DNA from: Proteiniclasticum aestuarii
Lineage (GTDB): Bacteria > Bacillota > Clostridia > Clostridiales > Clostridiaceae
Direction of reading: 5' to 3'
Length of the DNA stretch: 64,000 nt
Assembly (NCBI RefSeq): GCF_017368455.1
Contig: NZ_JAFNJU010000006.1
Location: forward strand, 1-64,000
Below, one piece after another: positions 27,821 to 36,442 of this stretch (position 1 is the stretch's first letter; the number at the start of each line of letters is the position of its first letter). The translations under genes and the position numbers were made by a program. Under the pieces are notes generated by a model, which ran no database searches, was not told the origin of the DNA, and saw only the letters and a list, made by a program, of their open reading frames with translations.

Positions 27821-28615
27821 TTGATCTCACTGGATTTTAGAACCAAGAAAAATGGTGTGCCTATTCTCTCAAAAAAAGAGATTGAAGATATAGCAGAGCA
27901 AGTCTTATATTCATATAAACCTACTCTTGTTACAGAACCAGGAGCTTTGGACGTAGAACTTTTCGTAGAAAGTTATGCAGGGTTGGAGATGGACTATAAA
28001 GATTTGACGCATGATGGTTCAATACTGGGCATGATTGTCTTTAACGACTGTCACATACCTGTTTATGATGCCGAGAGAGAGAAGGCAAAACGAATACCTA
28101 TCAACGAGAAAACAATAATCGTTGATAACAGATTACTTGAAGAGGACCAGTTAAGGCGTGGAAGATTTACATTAGCTCATGAAACTGCTCATTGGTTTCT
28201 GCATAGGCATCTGTATTTACAAGATAAGAGTCAGATTTCTCTTTTCGATGTAATGAAAATTGAAGATAAGAAATTACCACTAATCAAGTGTCGAACGTCA
28301 GATATTGAAAGTAACGGTAGGAAAGAACTAGGTACAGATGATGACTGGATGGAGTGGCAAGCTGATTATTTGGCTTCAACCATTCTTATGCCTCAGCGGG
28401 CGTTTAGTAGAGTTGTTAAAGGCAAATTTAAATTAGCAAAACTTAAGGAAGGTTGTTATCAATTAGGTACTGACTTTGAGAAAGACTTATGGGTAGATGT
28501 TATGGCTCGTGAACTGGCGGATTTGTTTGATGTATCTTTAGCAGCTGCAAAGATTCGCTTGAAGAGCCTGGGTTTTGTAAAAGAGCAGCAAGATCACCAA
28601 CAGCATTTGTTTTAA
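27821..28615 (+). CDS. ImmA/IrrE-family metallopeptidase
   Basis: The 264-residue protein has a zincin site HETAH at residues 120-124, with the third ligand in the downstream MEWQADYLASTILMP block, the standard ImmA/IrrE arrangement. Such proteases cut a partner HTH repressor when triggered by DNA damage or another signal. The XRE repressor gene is the next but one feature, 68 bases downstream. The start is TTG at 27821 after AAGGGGTGG. The unusual order, protease first, makes the protease the promoter-proximal gene. Confidence 0.85.
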   Translation: MISLDFRTKKNGVPILSKKEIEDIAEQVLYSYKPTLVTEPGALDVELFVESYAGLEMDYKDLTHDGSILGMIVFNDCHIPVYDAEREKAKRIPINEKTIIVDNRLLEEDQLRRGRFTLAHETAHWFLHRHLYLQDKSQISLFDVMKIEDKKLPLIKCRTSDIESNGRKELGTDDDWMEWQADYLASTILMPQRAFSRVVKGKFKLAKLKEGCYQLGTDFEKDLWVDVMARELADLFDVSLAAAKIRLKSLGFVKEQQDHQQHLF

Positions 28616-28683
28616 ATTGCGTGAAATGTGAGAAGGCTAATACCTATAATAAGGTGTTGCTATATAGAATGGAGGTGAATTTT

Positions 28684-29067
28684 GTGAGTCCTAATCAATT
28701 TGGAGAATTTGTTGCAAACAAGAGAAAAGAGAAGGAAATCAGTTTAAGAGGTATGGCAGAATTGCTAGATCTATCACCAGCTTATTGGAGTGATATCGAG
28801 AAGGGAAGAAGAAACCCACCTAACCTCAATACACTTCAAGAGTTAGCGAAAATACTAGGATTAACTAATGGTGAATTTGATGAGATGGTAGATATGGCAT
28901 CAGTTGACAGAGACGAGATACCGATGGATTTACCAGAGTATATCAAAGACAGTGAACTTGCCAGAACTGCACTTAGAAAAGCTCGTAAAAAGAGCGAGGC
29001 AAGTGGTACTGATTCAACTAAGAAGGCATGGGAAGACTTTATTAAAGCGCTGGATGATGAAGAATAA
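28684..29067 (+). CDS. XRE-family HTH repressor
   Basis: The 127-residue protein has an N-terminal HTH (FGEFVANKRKEKEISLRGMA, then LDLSPAYWSDIEKGRRNPP) and a charged C-terminal tail of about 60 residues (KDSELARTALRKARKKSE) that may be the protease-sensitive or dimerising part. GTG 28684 lies eight bases after GGAGG; earlier in-frame starts (28621, 28669) precede or overlap it. It is the probable ligand of the inverted repeat at 27732 and the probable substrate of one or both ImmA-type proteins around it. Confidence 0.87.
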   Translation: MSPNQFGEFVANKRKEKEISLRGMAELLDLSPAYWSDIEKGRRNPPNLNTLQELAKILGLTNGEFDEMVDMASVDRDEIPMDLPEYIKDSELARTALRKARKKSEASGTDSTKKAWEDFIKALDDEE

Positions 29068-29079
29068 GGAGGGCATCGG

Positions 29080-29448
29080 ATGACGGAGATGTTCAAAGAA
29101 ATATTGCAAAGAGATTTCTATCAAGAGATATTTGACGCGTTGAATGAAGAATTAACAGATAACTATGATGAGTATGATCTCACCATTCGTGCAAATGTTG
29201 TTAATGAAGTCCTGGAAGCATCCTTGGATGACATTCAGATACTGCGGGTTTTTAATTTTAACCAGGAAGATGACGAATTTGAGTTTGATGTCCTTGTAAA
29301 TTGTGACGTAGAAATCGGTGACTATTTTGCAAAAGAATCAATTCAAGAGTCAGTTCCACAGTGGTTCCAGTTAAACTGTAGCGCAGTACTTGAAGGCCAT
29401 TCATTTGATAACTTTTCAATCAACAGTATAGAAGTCTACAATAAGTAA
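29080..29448 (+). CDS. small acidic protein, unknown
   Basis: The 122-residue protein is strongly acidic (EELTDNYDEYD, FNQEDDEFEFDV) and seems a mixed alpha/beta single domain; it has no signal peptide or cysteine cluster. AGGAGGG precedes ATG 29080. It lies 12 bases after the XRE gene and 13 before the second ImmA gene, so it is translated with them. An acidic small protein beside an HTH and two proteases might be an anti-repressor or DNA mimic, but that is a guess. Confidence 0.75.
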   Translation: MTEMFKEILQRDFYQEIFDALNEELTDNYDEYDLTIRANVVNEVLEASLDDIQILRVFNFNQEDDEFEFDVLVNCDVEIGDYFAKESIQESVPQWFQLNCSAVLEGHSFDNFSINSIEVYNK

Positions 29449-29461
29449 GGAGGGGTTGCCT

Positions 29462-30181
29462 ATGAAGTTGAACAGCGATTTTGTGCCGATTATCAGCAAG
29501 AAAGAGATGGATATAGAGGCCACAAAGTTTCTGCGTAAGTATTATCCAGAAGCATTAGAGCGTCCAATGCCGGTTCCTGTTGAAGATATCGCAGAGCTTA
29601 AAATGGAACTTGAGATTGATTATGTCAATATCGATGAAGCTTGTGAAACATTAGGTATGATGATATTCTCTGATGGAGCTGTCGAGTTATATGACCCTGA
29701 AAATGACCAATATGTTCTAAGACCATATAAGAGAGGTACACTACTTGTGGAGAGTAATATTGGTGATGTAAGTAATAGAGGTCGTGAGCGTTTTACAATA
29801 GCACATGAAATTGTTCACTGGCATATCCACAAATTACGGTTTACAATGATGGGATTGAAGGATAAGTCTTTAGCAAAGGCCTGTCGATGTCCGCAAGAAA
29901 AAGCCTACAGTCCTAAAACACCTGAAGAATGGATGGAATGGCAAGCCGACAATTTAGCCGCAGCAATTCTAATGCCTGCAGAGATGTTTAGAAAGAAAGC
30001 GATGGAGATAAAGGCGAACTATAAAGTGGGTAGTAAAATCAATGATCATATGTGGTTAGGATTTAGCCCAACTATTATCAATGAACTCATCATTGATGCC
30101 TTGGCTGAAGCTTTCCATGTATCTAAACAAGCTGCGGAAATTCGTGTGAAAACATTAGACATAAAGCTCATGGGATCATAA
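29462..30181 (+). CDS. second ImmA/IrrE-family metallopeptidase
   Basis: The 239-residue protein has HEIVH at residues 115-119 and MEWQADNLAAAILMP later, so the zinc site is intact. It is about as long as the protein at 27821 and shares its WMEWQAD block and the C-terminal AEAFHVSKQAAEIRVKTL region (equivalent to ADLFDVSLAAAKIRLKSL), so the two are paralogues within one operon. ATG 29462 follows AAGGAGGGG. It ends 20 bases before the IS21 element, which may have cut off further genes. Confidence 0.85.
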   Translation: MKLNSDFVPIISKKEMDIEATKFLRKYYPEALERPMPVPVEDIAELKMELEIDYVNIDEACETLGMMIFSDGAVELYDPENDQYVLRPYKRGTLLVESNIGDVSNRGRERFTIAHEIVHWHIHKLRFTMMGLKDKSLAKACRCPQEKAYSPKTPEEWMEWQADNLAAAILMPAEMFRKKAMEIKANYKVGSKINDHMWLGFSPTIINELIIDALAEAFHVSKQAAEIRVKTLDIKLMGS

Positions 30182-30263
30182 CTGAATATTCTTGTTTAGA
30201 TGTACCATGAATCCGGTGCGGTGGATACCGCTTGTCCTGACTCATGATACCGCTTAATGGATA

Positions 30264-31040
30264 TTATTCACTGGCAGATTGGTCCAGGCCATATAGTTGT
30301 CTCATGGAAATGTCCTTTTCAGGGTCTATTGGCTCTATGTGTATTTTGTAGGCATCATGAACAATTCGGTCAAGGATAGCATCAGCGAGGGGGTTTTCAT
30401 CTCCACTCAACTGTTCATACCAGCCTTGGTGACGATATTGTGAGCAAATGATCGTGGAAGATTTTTTCCTCCTATGATGCAGCAATTCGAAAATATCCAC
30501 AATCTGGCTTTCTGTTGGTTTAGTCAACAACCATTCATCAATGATGAGCACAATGGGATTGGTGTATTTACTCATGACTTTCTTGTAAGTTCCATTGCTT
30601 CGAGCATATTCTAAGTCGATCAAGAAATCAGGAAGACGGACATATTTTGTTTTGTAATACTGTTTGCAGGCCTCCATGCCGAAGGCACACCCAAGATAAG
30701 TCTTCCCACTACCTGTAGCCCCTGAGATGAATATATTTCTGTTATCAGCTATATATTCACACGTTGCAAGTCTCATAATAAGATCTCTGTTCAATCTACG
30801 ACCGGAATTATAATCTATATCCATGATATTGGCATCGGCCTGATCGAATTCTGCATTTTTGATTAAGCGATCTAATCGATTGTTCTTTCTTCTGGTGTAC
30901 TCAATATCAACCATCATCCCAAATCGATCTTCAAATGCAACTTTATTCATATGTGGATCACTTAACTGATGCCGAAAGGCATCGGCCATTCCTACCAGTT
31001 TCATTTCAATAAGTTTCTCAATTGTGCTTCTATTTATCAT
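30264..31040 (-). CDS. istB: IS21 helper ATPase IstB
   Basis: The 258-residue AAA+ ATPase helps IstA in target choice and strand transfer. Walker A is GATGSGKTYLG, Walker B is VLIIDEWLL, and the sensor region reads STIICSQYRHQGWYE, all usual for IstB. The ATG at 31040 has GGAGG eight bases before it and overlaps the istA stop by 11 bases, suggesting translational coupling. The reading frame shows no disruption. Confidence 0.95.
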   Translation of the reverse strand: MINRSTIEKLIEMKLVGMADAFRHQLSDPHMNKVAFEDRFGMMVDIEYTRRKNNRLDRLIKNAEFDQADANIMDIDYNSGRRLNRDLIMRLATCEYIADNRNIFISGATGSGKTYLGCAFGMEACKQYYKTKYVRLPDFLIDLEYARSNGTYKKVMSKYTNPIVLIIDEWLLTKPTESQIVDIFELLHHRRKKSSTIICSQYRHQGWYEQLSGDENPLADAILDRIVHDAYKIHIEPIDPEKDISMRQLYGLDQSASE

Positions 31041-32580
31041 TTCCATTACCTCCATAATATTTTGCTCCACGGGTCATCCCATAAACATTCTTTTTCGTCT
31101 CTGGAGGGTCTGGCGGTAAGGGTTTGTCATTCGATGTTGCTAGAATATTCTTTATGATTTTTAAACTCGGACTTCCTGTGAATCCCATCGCCTTTTCACA
31201 GGCAGCTTCCAGTCTTCTCTCTCCATATTTCTTGGAAAGCTGCAGAAGTCCCATACAGGATCTGTAACCTTGCTGTTCCACCTTATAGTAGGAAAGCATG
31301 GAGTTTATGACTATAAGAGTGTGAGGACCTATTTTTTCAGCCCATTTCCTGAATCTGTTTCCGTCCCATTCCACATATCGTTGATGATCAGGAGGCATAT
31401 GTTCAGGAATAGTGCTGTATTGCCCTCTACGCCCGTAGAGGCGCCTGTGCGAAGCAATACGGTTCTGGTTGTAGAAGGCCTCAATGATAGTCTCTGTAAT
31501 TCTTACATCCACTTTCTTCTTGATGTATTCAAAAGGAACGGAATATAGCATTCCCTCCACGGATATGTGATAATTGAACTGAACTGTAGCTTGTTTCCAA
31601 ACTGCGAGTTCATATGGGGAAGTAGGAAGTGGGAGTAAGAACGGCATTTCTTCGTTACGGAAGAGACTTAACCTGCTTCCTTCTTTCTTTTGGAACTCTT
31701 TACGGTTCAGCGCATTCAGTTTCTTCATTATGGCACTGTTTAGTTCAGTCAAGGAGAAAAACTGCTCATTACGAAGCGCTCCTACGATCCATGTGGAAAT
31801 ATGGCCTACTGCGCCTTCTGCATTGGGCTTATCCTTGGGGCGTCTTACCCTTGCGGGTAGGATTGCTGCACCGTAGTGCTCCGCCATTTCGTGATAGGAT
31901 CTGTTCAACTTCGGTGTATACCAATCTTTATTGTGATCTACTGCAGTCCGAAGATTATCAGGCACCAGAATTTTAGCCACACCGCCAAAATAGTTATACA
32001 TGTGGATATGGGCCGTAATCCAAGCCTGCTGTTTCTCATTCAAGAATCCTTCAGCATAGGCATACTGACTATAAGACATGGTTGCAACGAAGATGGAAAC
32101 ATCTGTAATTTCTCCCGTGTCAGGATCAATGATGTGTGCTGGATCTCCAGCCCAATCAACTTCTATCTGTTCTCCCGGCTTGCGGCTGATGTGCATTGAA
32201 GCACGATGTTTCTGTTCCTCTTTCTGGATGTGGTGACAGAACTGAGAGTACATTAGTGGAGTCTGATTGTTCATCTTGCACTCTTCCATATACTCTACCC
32301 AGAGCAGCTTTTTCGTAACACCGCTTCTCATAAGTTCCTTACGAATATATGCGAAGTCGGGTTTGGGGCTGGCGTCTTCGGGCTTGCCCGAAGGAGTGGA
32401 AAACAGCTTTGCCAGGACACCATTGGTCTGGTTTTCATCAAGCGGCCAGACAATGCCAAGTTCCTTGGCTTTCTTAAGAACTCGGCTGACTGTGGTTTTT
32501 GAGGCATGACAGCTATAGGCAATGTTTCTTTGACTAAAACCCATAGAATGCAGTCTCAAAATTTCTCGATACTCGGTCAT
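31030..32580 (-). CDS. istA: IS21 transposase IstA
   Basis: The 516-residue DDE transposase starts with an HTH (LHSMGFSQRNIAYSCHASKT) and has the three acidic positions in EVDWAGDPAHI, LVPDNLRTAV and PNAEGAVGHI, then the C-terminal beta-barrel region (YSVPFEYIKKKVDVRI). It inserts the element together with IstB. AAGGAGG lies nine bases before ATG 32580. The frame is complete, so the element may still be active. Confidence 0.95.
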   Translation of the reverse strand: MTEYREILRLHSMGFSQRNIAYSCHASKTTVSRVLKKAKELGIVWPLDENQTNGVLAKLFSTPSGKPEDASPKPDFAYIRKELMRSGVTKKLLWVEYMEECKMNNQTPLMYSQFCHHIQKEEQKHRASMHISRKPGEQIEVDWAGDPAHIIDPDTGEITDVSIFVATMSYSQYAYAEGFLNEKQQAWITAHIHMYNYFGGVAKILVPDNLRTAVDHNKDWYTPKLNRSYHEMAEHYGAAILPARVRRPKDKPNAEGAVGHISTWIVGALRNEQFFSLTELNSAIMKKLNALNRKEFQKKEGSRLSLFRNEEMPFLLPLPTSPYELAVWKQATVQFNYHISVEGMLYSVPFEYIKKKVDVRITETIIEAFYNQNRIASHRRLYGRRGQYSTIPEHMPPDHQRYVEWDGNRFRKWAEKIGPHTLIVINSMLSYYKVEQQGYRSCMGLLQLSKKYGERRLEAACEKAMGFTGSPSLKIIKNILATSNDKPLPPDPPETKKNVYGMTRGAKYYGGNGNDK

Positions 32581-32819
32581 ATATATGACCTCCTTATAAT
32601 ATATTTACATCTTACGATGTATGAATATATTATAAGTTAACGATTTCAAAGCTGATATACCGGTATCCCAACTCTGGAATGGTGGTACTCTATGACCGGA
32701 ACTACGGTATCGTTACACCGGACAGGTGGGTCAATTTATCCCGGAATACCCAGTGAGTTTGAGCTACAAGTTATATTTCAGATAATAGGCCAAAGATTTA
32801 GAAATAAAATACCGATTAT

Positions 32820-32862
32820 GATAACGTTCCCTCTTGACTGATGGAAACGTTATCGCTATACT
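32820..32862 (+). promoter_or_regulatory. promoter and 9-bp inverted repeat of GntR-led operon
   Basis: TTGACT (32834-32839) and TATACT (32857-32862) are 17 bases apart. GATAACGTT (32820-32828) is repeated inverted as AACGTTATC (32846-32854), so the arms flank the -35 and fill the spacer. Nothing else resembling a promoter was seen before the next ten genes, so this site probably controls all of them, with the GntR protein as ligand. Confidence 0.8.
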
Positions 32863-32902
32863 TAGGTAAGTGGTTATATCAACATAATGACATAAGGATG
32901 TG

Positions 32903-33646
32903 ATGTGTGAAATGGATAATACTTATGAAATGGCCCCGAAGTATTATGTGGTCAAAAAGAAACTGATTGAGCTGATTAATAGTGAAGCTTTTGCGGAGAC
33001 TCAAATGATTCCCAGTGAACGAGAACTGATGAAGCAGTTTAATGTTAGCCGGATTACAGCTAAGAGAGCTGTAGATGACTTGGTCAATGAAGGATACCTG
33101 TACCGAGTCCAGGGAAAAGGTACGTTTCTACGAGAAGAAGAGGCAGAGCATGACTTAGTCTCTATTATGAGCTGTACAGAAGACATTATAAAAATGGGGA
33201 TGACTCCCACGAAAGCATTGATTAAAGAAGAGGTTATAGAGGCGGATAAGACCAGGCAGAAAAGGCTGCATCTTGCGAATAATGAGATGGTCTACATGGT
33301 GAAGAGAGTGTACTACGCAGATAAAATACCGGTGAACTACACCACTACATATCTACCAATCAAATATTTTCCTGGCATCGAGGAGCATGACTTCTCGAAG
33401 GAATCCATCTACGATGTTCTGGAAAACATCTATAATGTTAAGATTACTTCAGCGAAAAGAACGCTAGAAGCAGTTTTGGCTTTAGATGAAGTAGCCACAC
33501 TGCTAGATATCAATCAAAAGCAACCGGTTATACTTTTTAGAGCCATTACCTACGGTATCGTCAATGGTCGAGAGATTCCAATTGAAACCTTTAAAAGCTA
33601 TTATCGATCTGATCGATTTAAGTTTTATATCAATCAAAACAAATAA
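32903..33646 (+). CDS. GntR-family regulator with UTRA domain (HutC type)
   Basis: The 247-residue protein has a winged helix near residues 15-75 (VKKKLIELINSEAF, IPSERELMKQFNVSR, AVDDLVNEGYLYRVQGKGTF) and a UTRA ligand domain after it, ending in the usual ETFKSYYRSDRFKFY. UTRA domains bind small sugars, phosphates or related effectors. The start could be GTG 32900, ATG 32903 or ATG 32912; AAGGA at 32894-32898 is close to all, so the start is uncertain by three codons. It precedes the lipoprotein gene by 20 bases and likely represses its own operon. Confidence 0.9.
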   Translation: MCEMDNTYEMAPKYYVVKKKLIELINSEAFAETQMIPSERELMKQFNVSRITAKRAVDDLVNEGYLYRVQGKGTFLREEEAEHDLVSIMSCTEDIIKMGMTPTKALIKEEVIEADKTRQKRLHLANNEMVYMVKRVYYADKIPVNYTTTYLPIKYFPGIEEHDFSKESIYDVLENIYNVKITSAKRTLEAVLALDEVATLLDINQKQPVILFRAITYGIVNGREIPIETFKSYYRSDRFKFYINQNK

Positions 33647-33666
33647 AAAACAGGGGGGAAATCAAA

Positions 33667-34848
33667 ATGAAAAAAACTAATCTTGTGAAAAAAATTGCTG
33701 CCACTTTTATGATGTCCATCATGCTTATGACTGCCGTTGCATGTGGGTCAGTTGATGATGAGAAAAAGGATTTGGGGGTAGCTTTAATCACATCTGCTGC
33801 TGGACCCAATGATAACGGCTACAATGCTTCTGCTATTGATGGACTTGAAAAGATGAAGAAAGATATGGGCATTGATTATCGAGTTGTGGAAACTACAGAT
33901 ATTCCAGGAAGTCTAGATGAACTAGCTAAAGCGGGATATAAGTTGATTTTTTCATTAGAATACAATTTTGATGCACTGATTAATGGTGTAGGAGGAAGCA
34001 AGCCTCTAGCAGAGCAATATCCCGATACCACCTTCGTAGTTTTCAATGAAAACCCTAATGTGAAGGAAGATGGTACCCCAATGCATGACAATGTGGTTTC
34101 CGTGCTTTTTGATGTTCATCAAGCATCTTTCCTAGCTGGAGCTTTAAGTGTTCTAGTCAATGAGAACAAAGACGAACTTTTTGAAGCAGGAGATTATTCT
34201 TTCACTGAAGGTGACGCAGGGCGTAAGGTTGGATTTTTCGGAGGAACCAAGTCCAATGGAATCACTGTATTCTCCTATGGTTATGCAGAAGGGATCAACT
34301 ATGAAGCAGAAAAGCTGGATGTTAATTATAGCTTCATCACCGATTACAACGTAGGATTTAGTGATTCTGCTGCAGGGTCCACCAAAGCTAACACATTTTA
34401 CTCTGATGGAGCCAATATTATCATATCTGTAGCGGGAGCTGTGGGAGATGGGGTTACTTCAAAGGCTAAGGAAGTTAAGAAACTAGCCATAGAAGTGGAT
34501 GCAAATAAAGATGCAAACCAACCTGGACATATTCTAACCAGCGTTCTTAAGAATACAGAAGTTCCTGTTTACTCTATAGCCCAGAAGTTCAAGGACGGAA
34601 ACCTAAGTGAGATTGCCGGAGAAGCGCTTTATTATGACCTAGGGTCTATGGCTACAGGAATTACAGACCTGGCTACTATTGAATCTTTCGTCAAAGCTTC
34701 CGGTGAAGCCAAGTGGGCAGAAATCAAGGCTGAGATTGAAGATGTAAAGAGTAAGATTGTCTCTGGTGAGATTAAAGTCACCAACGCCCAAATCGGAGAA
34801 GAAATTGACTTTGGAAGCCTCACTCATTTAAGTACCAGCGGGAATTAA
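33667..34848 (+). CDS. BMP-family (PnrA-like) nucleoside-binding lipoprotein
   Basis: The 393-residue protein is the binding part of an ABC importer. A signal peptide ends in a lipobox with Cys26 (TAVAC). The mature part has the Med/BMP fold: GVALITSAAGPNDNGYNASAID, KAGYKLIFSLEYNFDALI, VSVLFDVHQASFLAGAL, VGFFGGTKSNGITVFSYGYAEG. Known BMP/PnrA proteins bind purine nucleosides or related molecules. It has longer insertions than the second one at 55107, so specificity may differ. Confidence 0.92.
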   Translation: MKKTNLVKKIAATFMMSIMLMTAVACGSVDDEKKDLGVALITSAAGPNDNGYNASAIDGLEKMKKDMGIDYRVVETTDIPGSLDELAKAGYKLIFSLEYNFDALINGVGGSKPLAEQYPDTTFVVFNENPNVKEDGTPMHDNVVSVLFDVHQASFLAGALSVLVNENKDELFEAGDYSFTEGDAGRKVGFFGGTKSNGITVFSYGYAEGINYEAEKLDVNYSFITDYNVGFSDSAAGSTKANTFYSDGANIIISVAGAVGDGVTSKAKEVKKLAIEVDANKDANQPGHILTSVLKNTEVPVYSIAQKFKDGNLSEIAGEALYYDLGSMATGITDLATIESFVKASGEAKWAEIKAEIEDVKSKIVSGEIKVTNAQIGEEIDFGSLTHLSTSGN

Positions 34849-34867
34849 GTTAAGAGAAGGAGAAATT

Positions 34868-36442
34868 ATGTCTAAGATCGAAACCGTAAACTTGGTAAAG
34901 AAATTCGGAGAGTTTATCGCCAATGATCATATCAGCATGAAGATCCAGGAAGGAGAGATCACTGCCATAGTAGGGGAAAATGGGGCAGGGAAAACTACCT
35001 TGATGAACATGCTCTATGGATTATTAGAACCTACCAGTGGAAAAATACTCATCGACGGCAAGGAAGTGGTCTTAAAGTCTCCGGTAGATGCCATTGCTCA
35101 TGGGATTGGGATGGTGCACCAGCATTTCAAACTGGTGCCCAGCCTGACCGTCTATGAGAATATCATGTTAGGTACGGAAATTACGAAGAGTATAAAGATT
35201 GGAGACAAAAAGCTGAAGGGCTTTTTTATCAACGAAAAGAAAGAGAAAGAGGAAGTCCAAAAAGTCATCGACTTCTATAAATTTGACCTAGACCCTGATG
35301 ATGTTGTGAAAAACATTTCCATTGGGGCAAAACAGAGAATAGAAATCTTAAAGATGCTTTATCGGAATGTGGATATATTAATCTTTGATGAGCCTACAGC
35401 AGTACTTACCCCGCAAGAGGTGGATGAGCTGCTGGAGAGTTTCAGAGAGCTTAAGAAACAAGGAAAGACCATAATCTTGATTACCCATAAGCTGAGAGAA
35501 GTTATGGAAATAAGTGATCAGGTCATCATCATTAAACAGGGGAAGTTAATCAATACAATGAGAACAAAGGACACCAATGCCCAAGACATTGCAACCTCCA
35601 TGGTGGGAAGAGAAGTGGTGGCGAGTATTAACACAGATAAGGATGCTTCTAAGAACTCAAGAGTAATCTATGAACTCAAAGACATCAGCACGGAGTCTTC
35701 TCCTGGAGTGAAATGCTTGAAAAAGATCAACCTGACCATAAAAGCAGGAGAGATTCTGGGGATTGCTGGAGTGGAGGGGAATGGTCAGAGCGAGCTGGTT
35801 AAAGTCATAACAGGACTCATGGAGTCCACTGAAGGAGCGATTCTTCTAAATGGGCTCGACATCACGAATACCTGGCCCAAGGAGATTAGAGCCTGCGGCA
35901 TTGGTATCATACCAGAAGACCGATATGCTCAGGGGTTATGTGTAGACATGTCCTTAGATGATAACTTTATTGCTGGGCAGTATAAAGACAAGGATTATTT
36001 CAATAGAGGGTTCCTGAACTTTAAGGAGATTGAAAAGAAATCCTCAGAACTCATAAACAAGTATGATATCCGCATTTCCCAACGTAAGTCCAATGTATCT
36101 TCCCTATCGGGTGGAAATGCTCAAAAGATCATCATTGCCAGGGAATTTGAGTCGAATCCCAGCCTGCTCATTGCATCCCAGCCCACTCGGGGAGTAGATA
36201 TCGGATCCATTGAGTTTATACATGGAAAAATATTGGAGTTGAGGGCTAAGGATAAAGGGATTCTGCTGATCTCGAGCGAACTGACGGAGATTATGAATCT
36301 CTCCGACCGAATTGCGGTTATGTACAAGGGAGAAATTATAGGGATAGTTAATGCTAAAGACACCAGCATGAGTGAACTAGGACTACTCATGGCAGGTATA
36401 CGGGTGAATCGTCCTGAAGGGGTGGTGGAAGTTGATGGATAA
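34868..36442 (+). CDS. nucleoside ABC importer, double ATP-binding protein
   Basis: The 524-residue protein carries two ABC domains. The first has Walker A GENGAGKTT, the Q-loop VHQHFKLVPSLTVYENIMLG, a signature-like SIGAKQR and Walker B ILIFDEPTAVL. The second has a degenerate Walker A (GVEGNGQSEL) and SLSGGNAQK with ASQPTRGVD. One strong and one weak site is usual for BMP-type importers, such as YufO. It follows the lipoprotein gene by 19 bases and overlaps the permease gene by eight. Confidence 0.93.
   Translation: MSKIETVNLVKKFGEFIANDHISMKIQEGEITAIVGENGAGKTTLMNMLYGLLEPTSGKILIDGKEVVLKSPVDAIAHGIGMVHQHFKLVPSLTVYENIMLGTEITKSIKIGDKKLKGFFINEKKEKEEVQKVIDFYKFDLDPDDVVKNISIGAKQRIEILKMLYRNVDILIFDEPTAVLTPQEVDELLESFRELKKQGKTIILITHKLREVMEISDQVIIIKQGKLINTMRTKDTNAQDIATSMVGREVVASINTDKDASKNSRVIYELKDISTESSPGVKCLKKINLTIKAGEILGIAGVEGNGQSELVKVITGLMESTEGAILLNGLDITNTWPKEIRACGIGIIPEDRYAQGLCVDMSLDDNFIAGQYKDKDYFNRGFLNFKEIEKKSSELINKYDIRISQRKSNVSSLSGGNAQKIIIAREFESNPSLLIASQPTRGVDIGSIEFIHGKILELRAKDKGILLISSELTEIMNLSDRIAVMYKGEIIGIVNAKDTSMSELGLLMAGIRVNRPEGVVEVDG

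Larger units (their letters stand above)
30201..32733 (-). mobile_element. IS21-family insertion sequence
   Basis: istA and istB, both intact, are on the minus strand. The outer ends share an imperfect inverted pattern TGxxCCA...TCCGGTG...GATACCG: left from 30201, right (reverse complement) from 32733. GATACCG-type copies recur just inside each end, like the multiple IstA sites of this family. No clear target duplication was found at these points, so the tips are approximate by several bases. Confidence 0.85.

Noticed and set aside
30182-30263. Attachment site at IS border
   Set aside because: No direct repeat pairs with the other side, and no integrase is present; it is the left end of the IS21 element.
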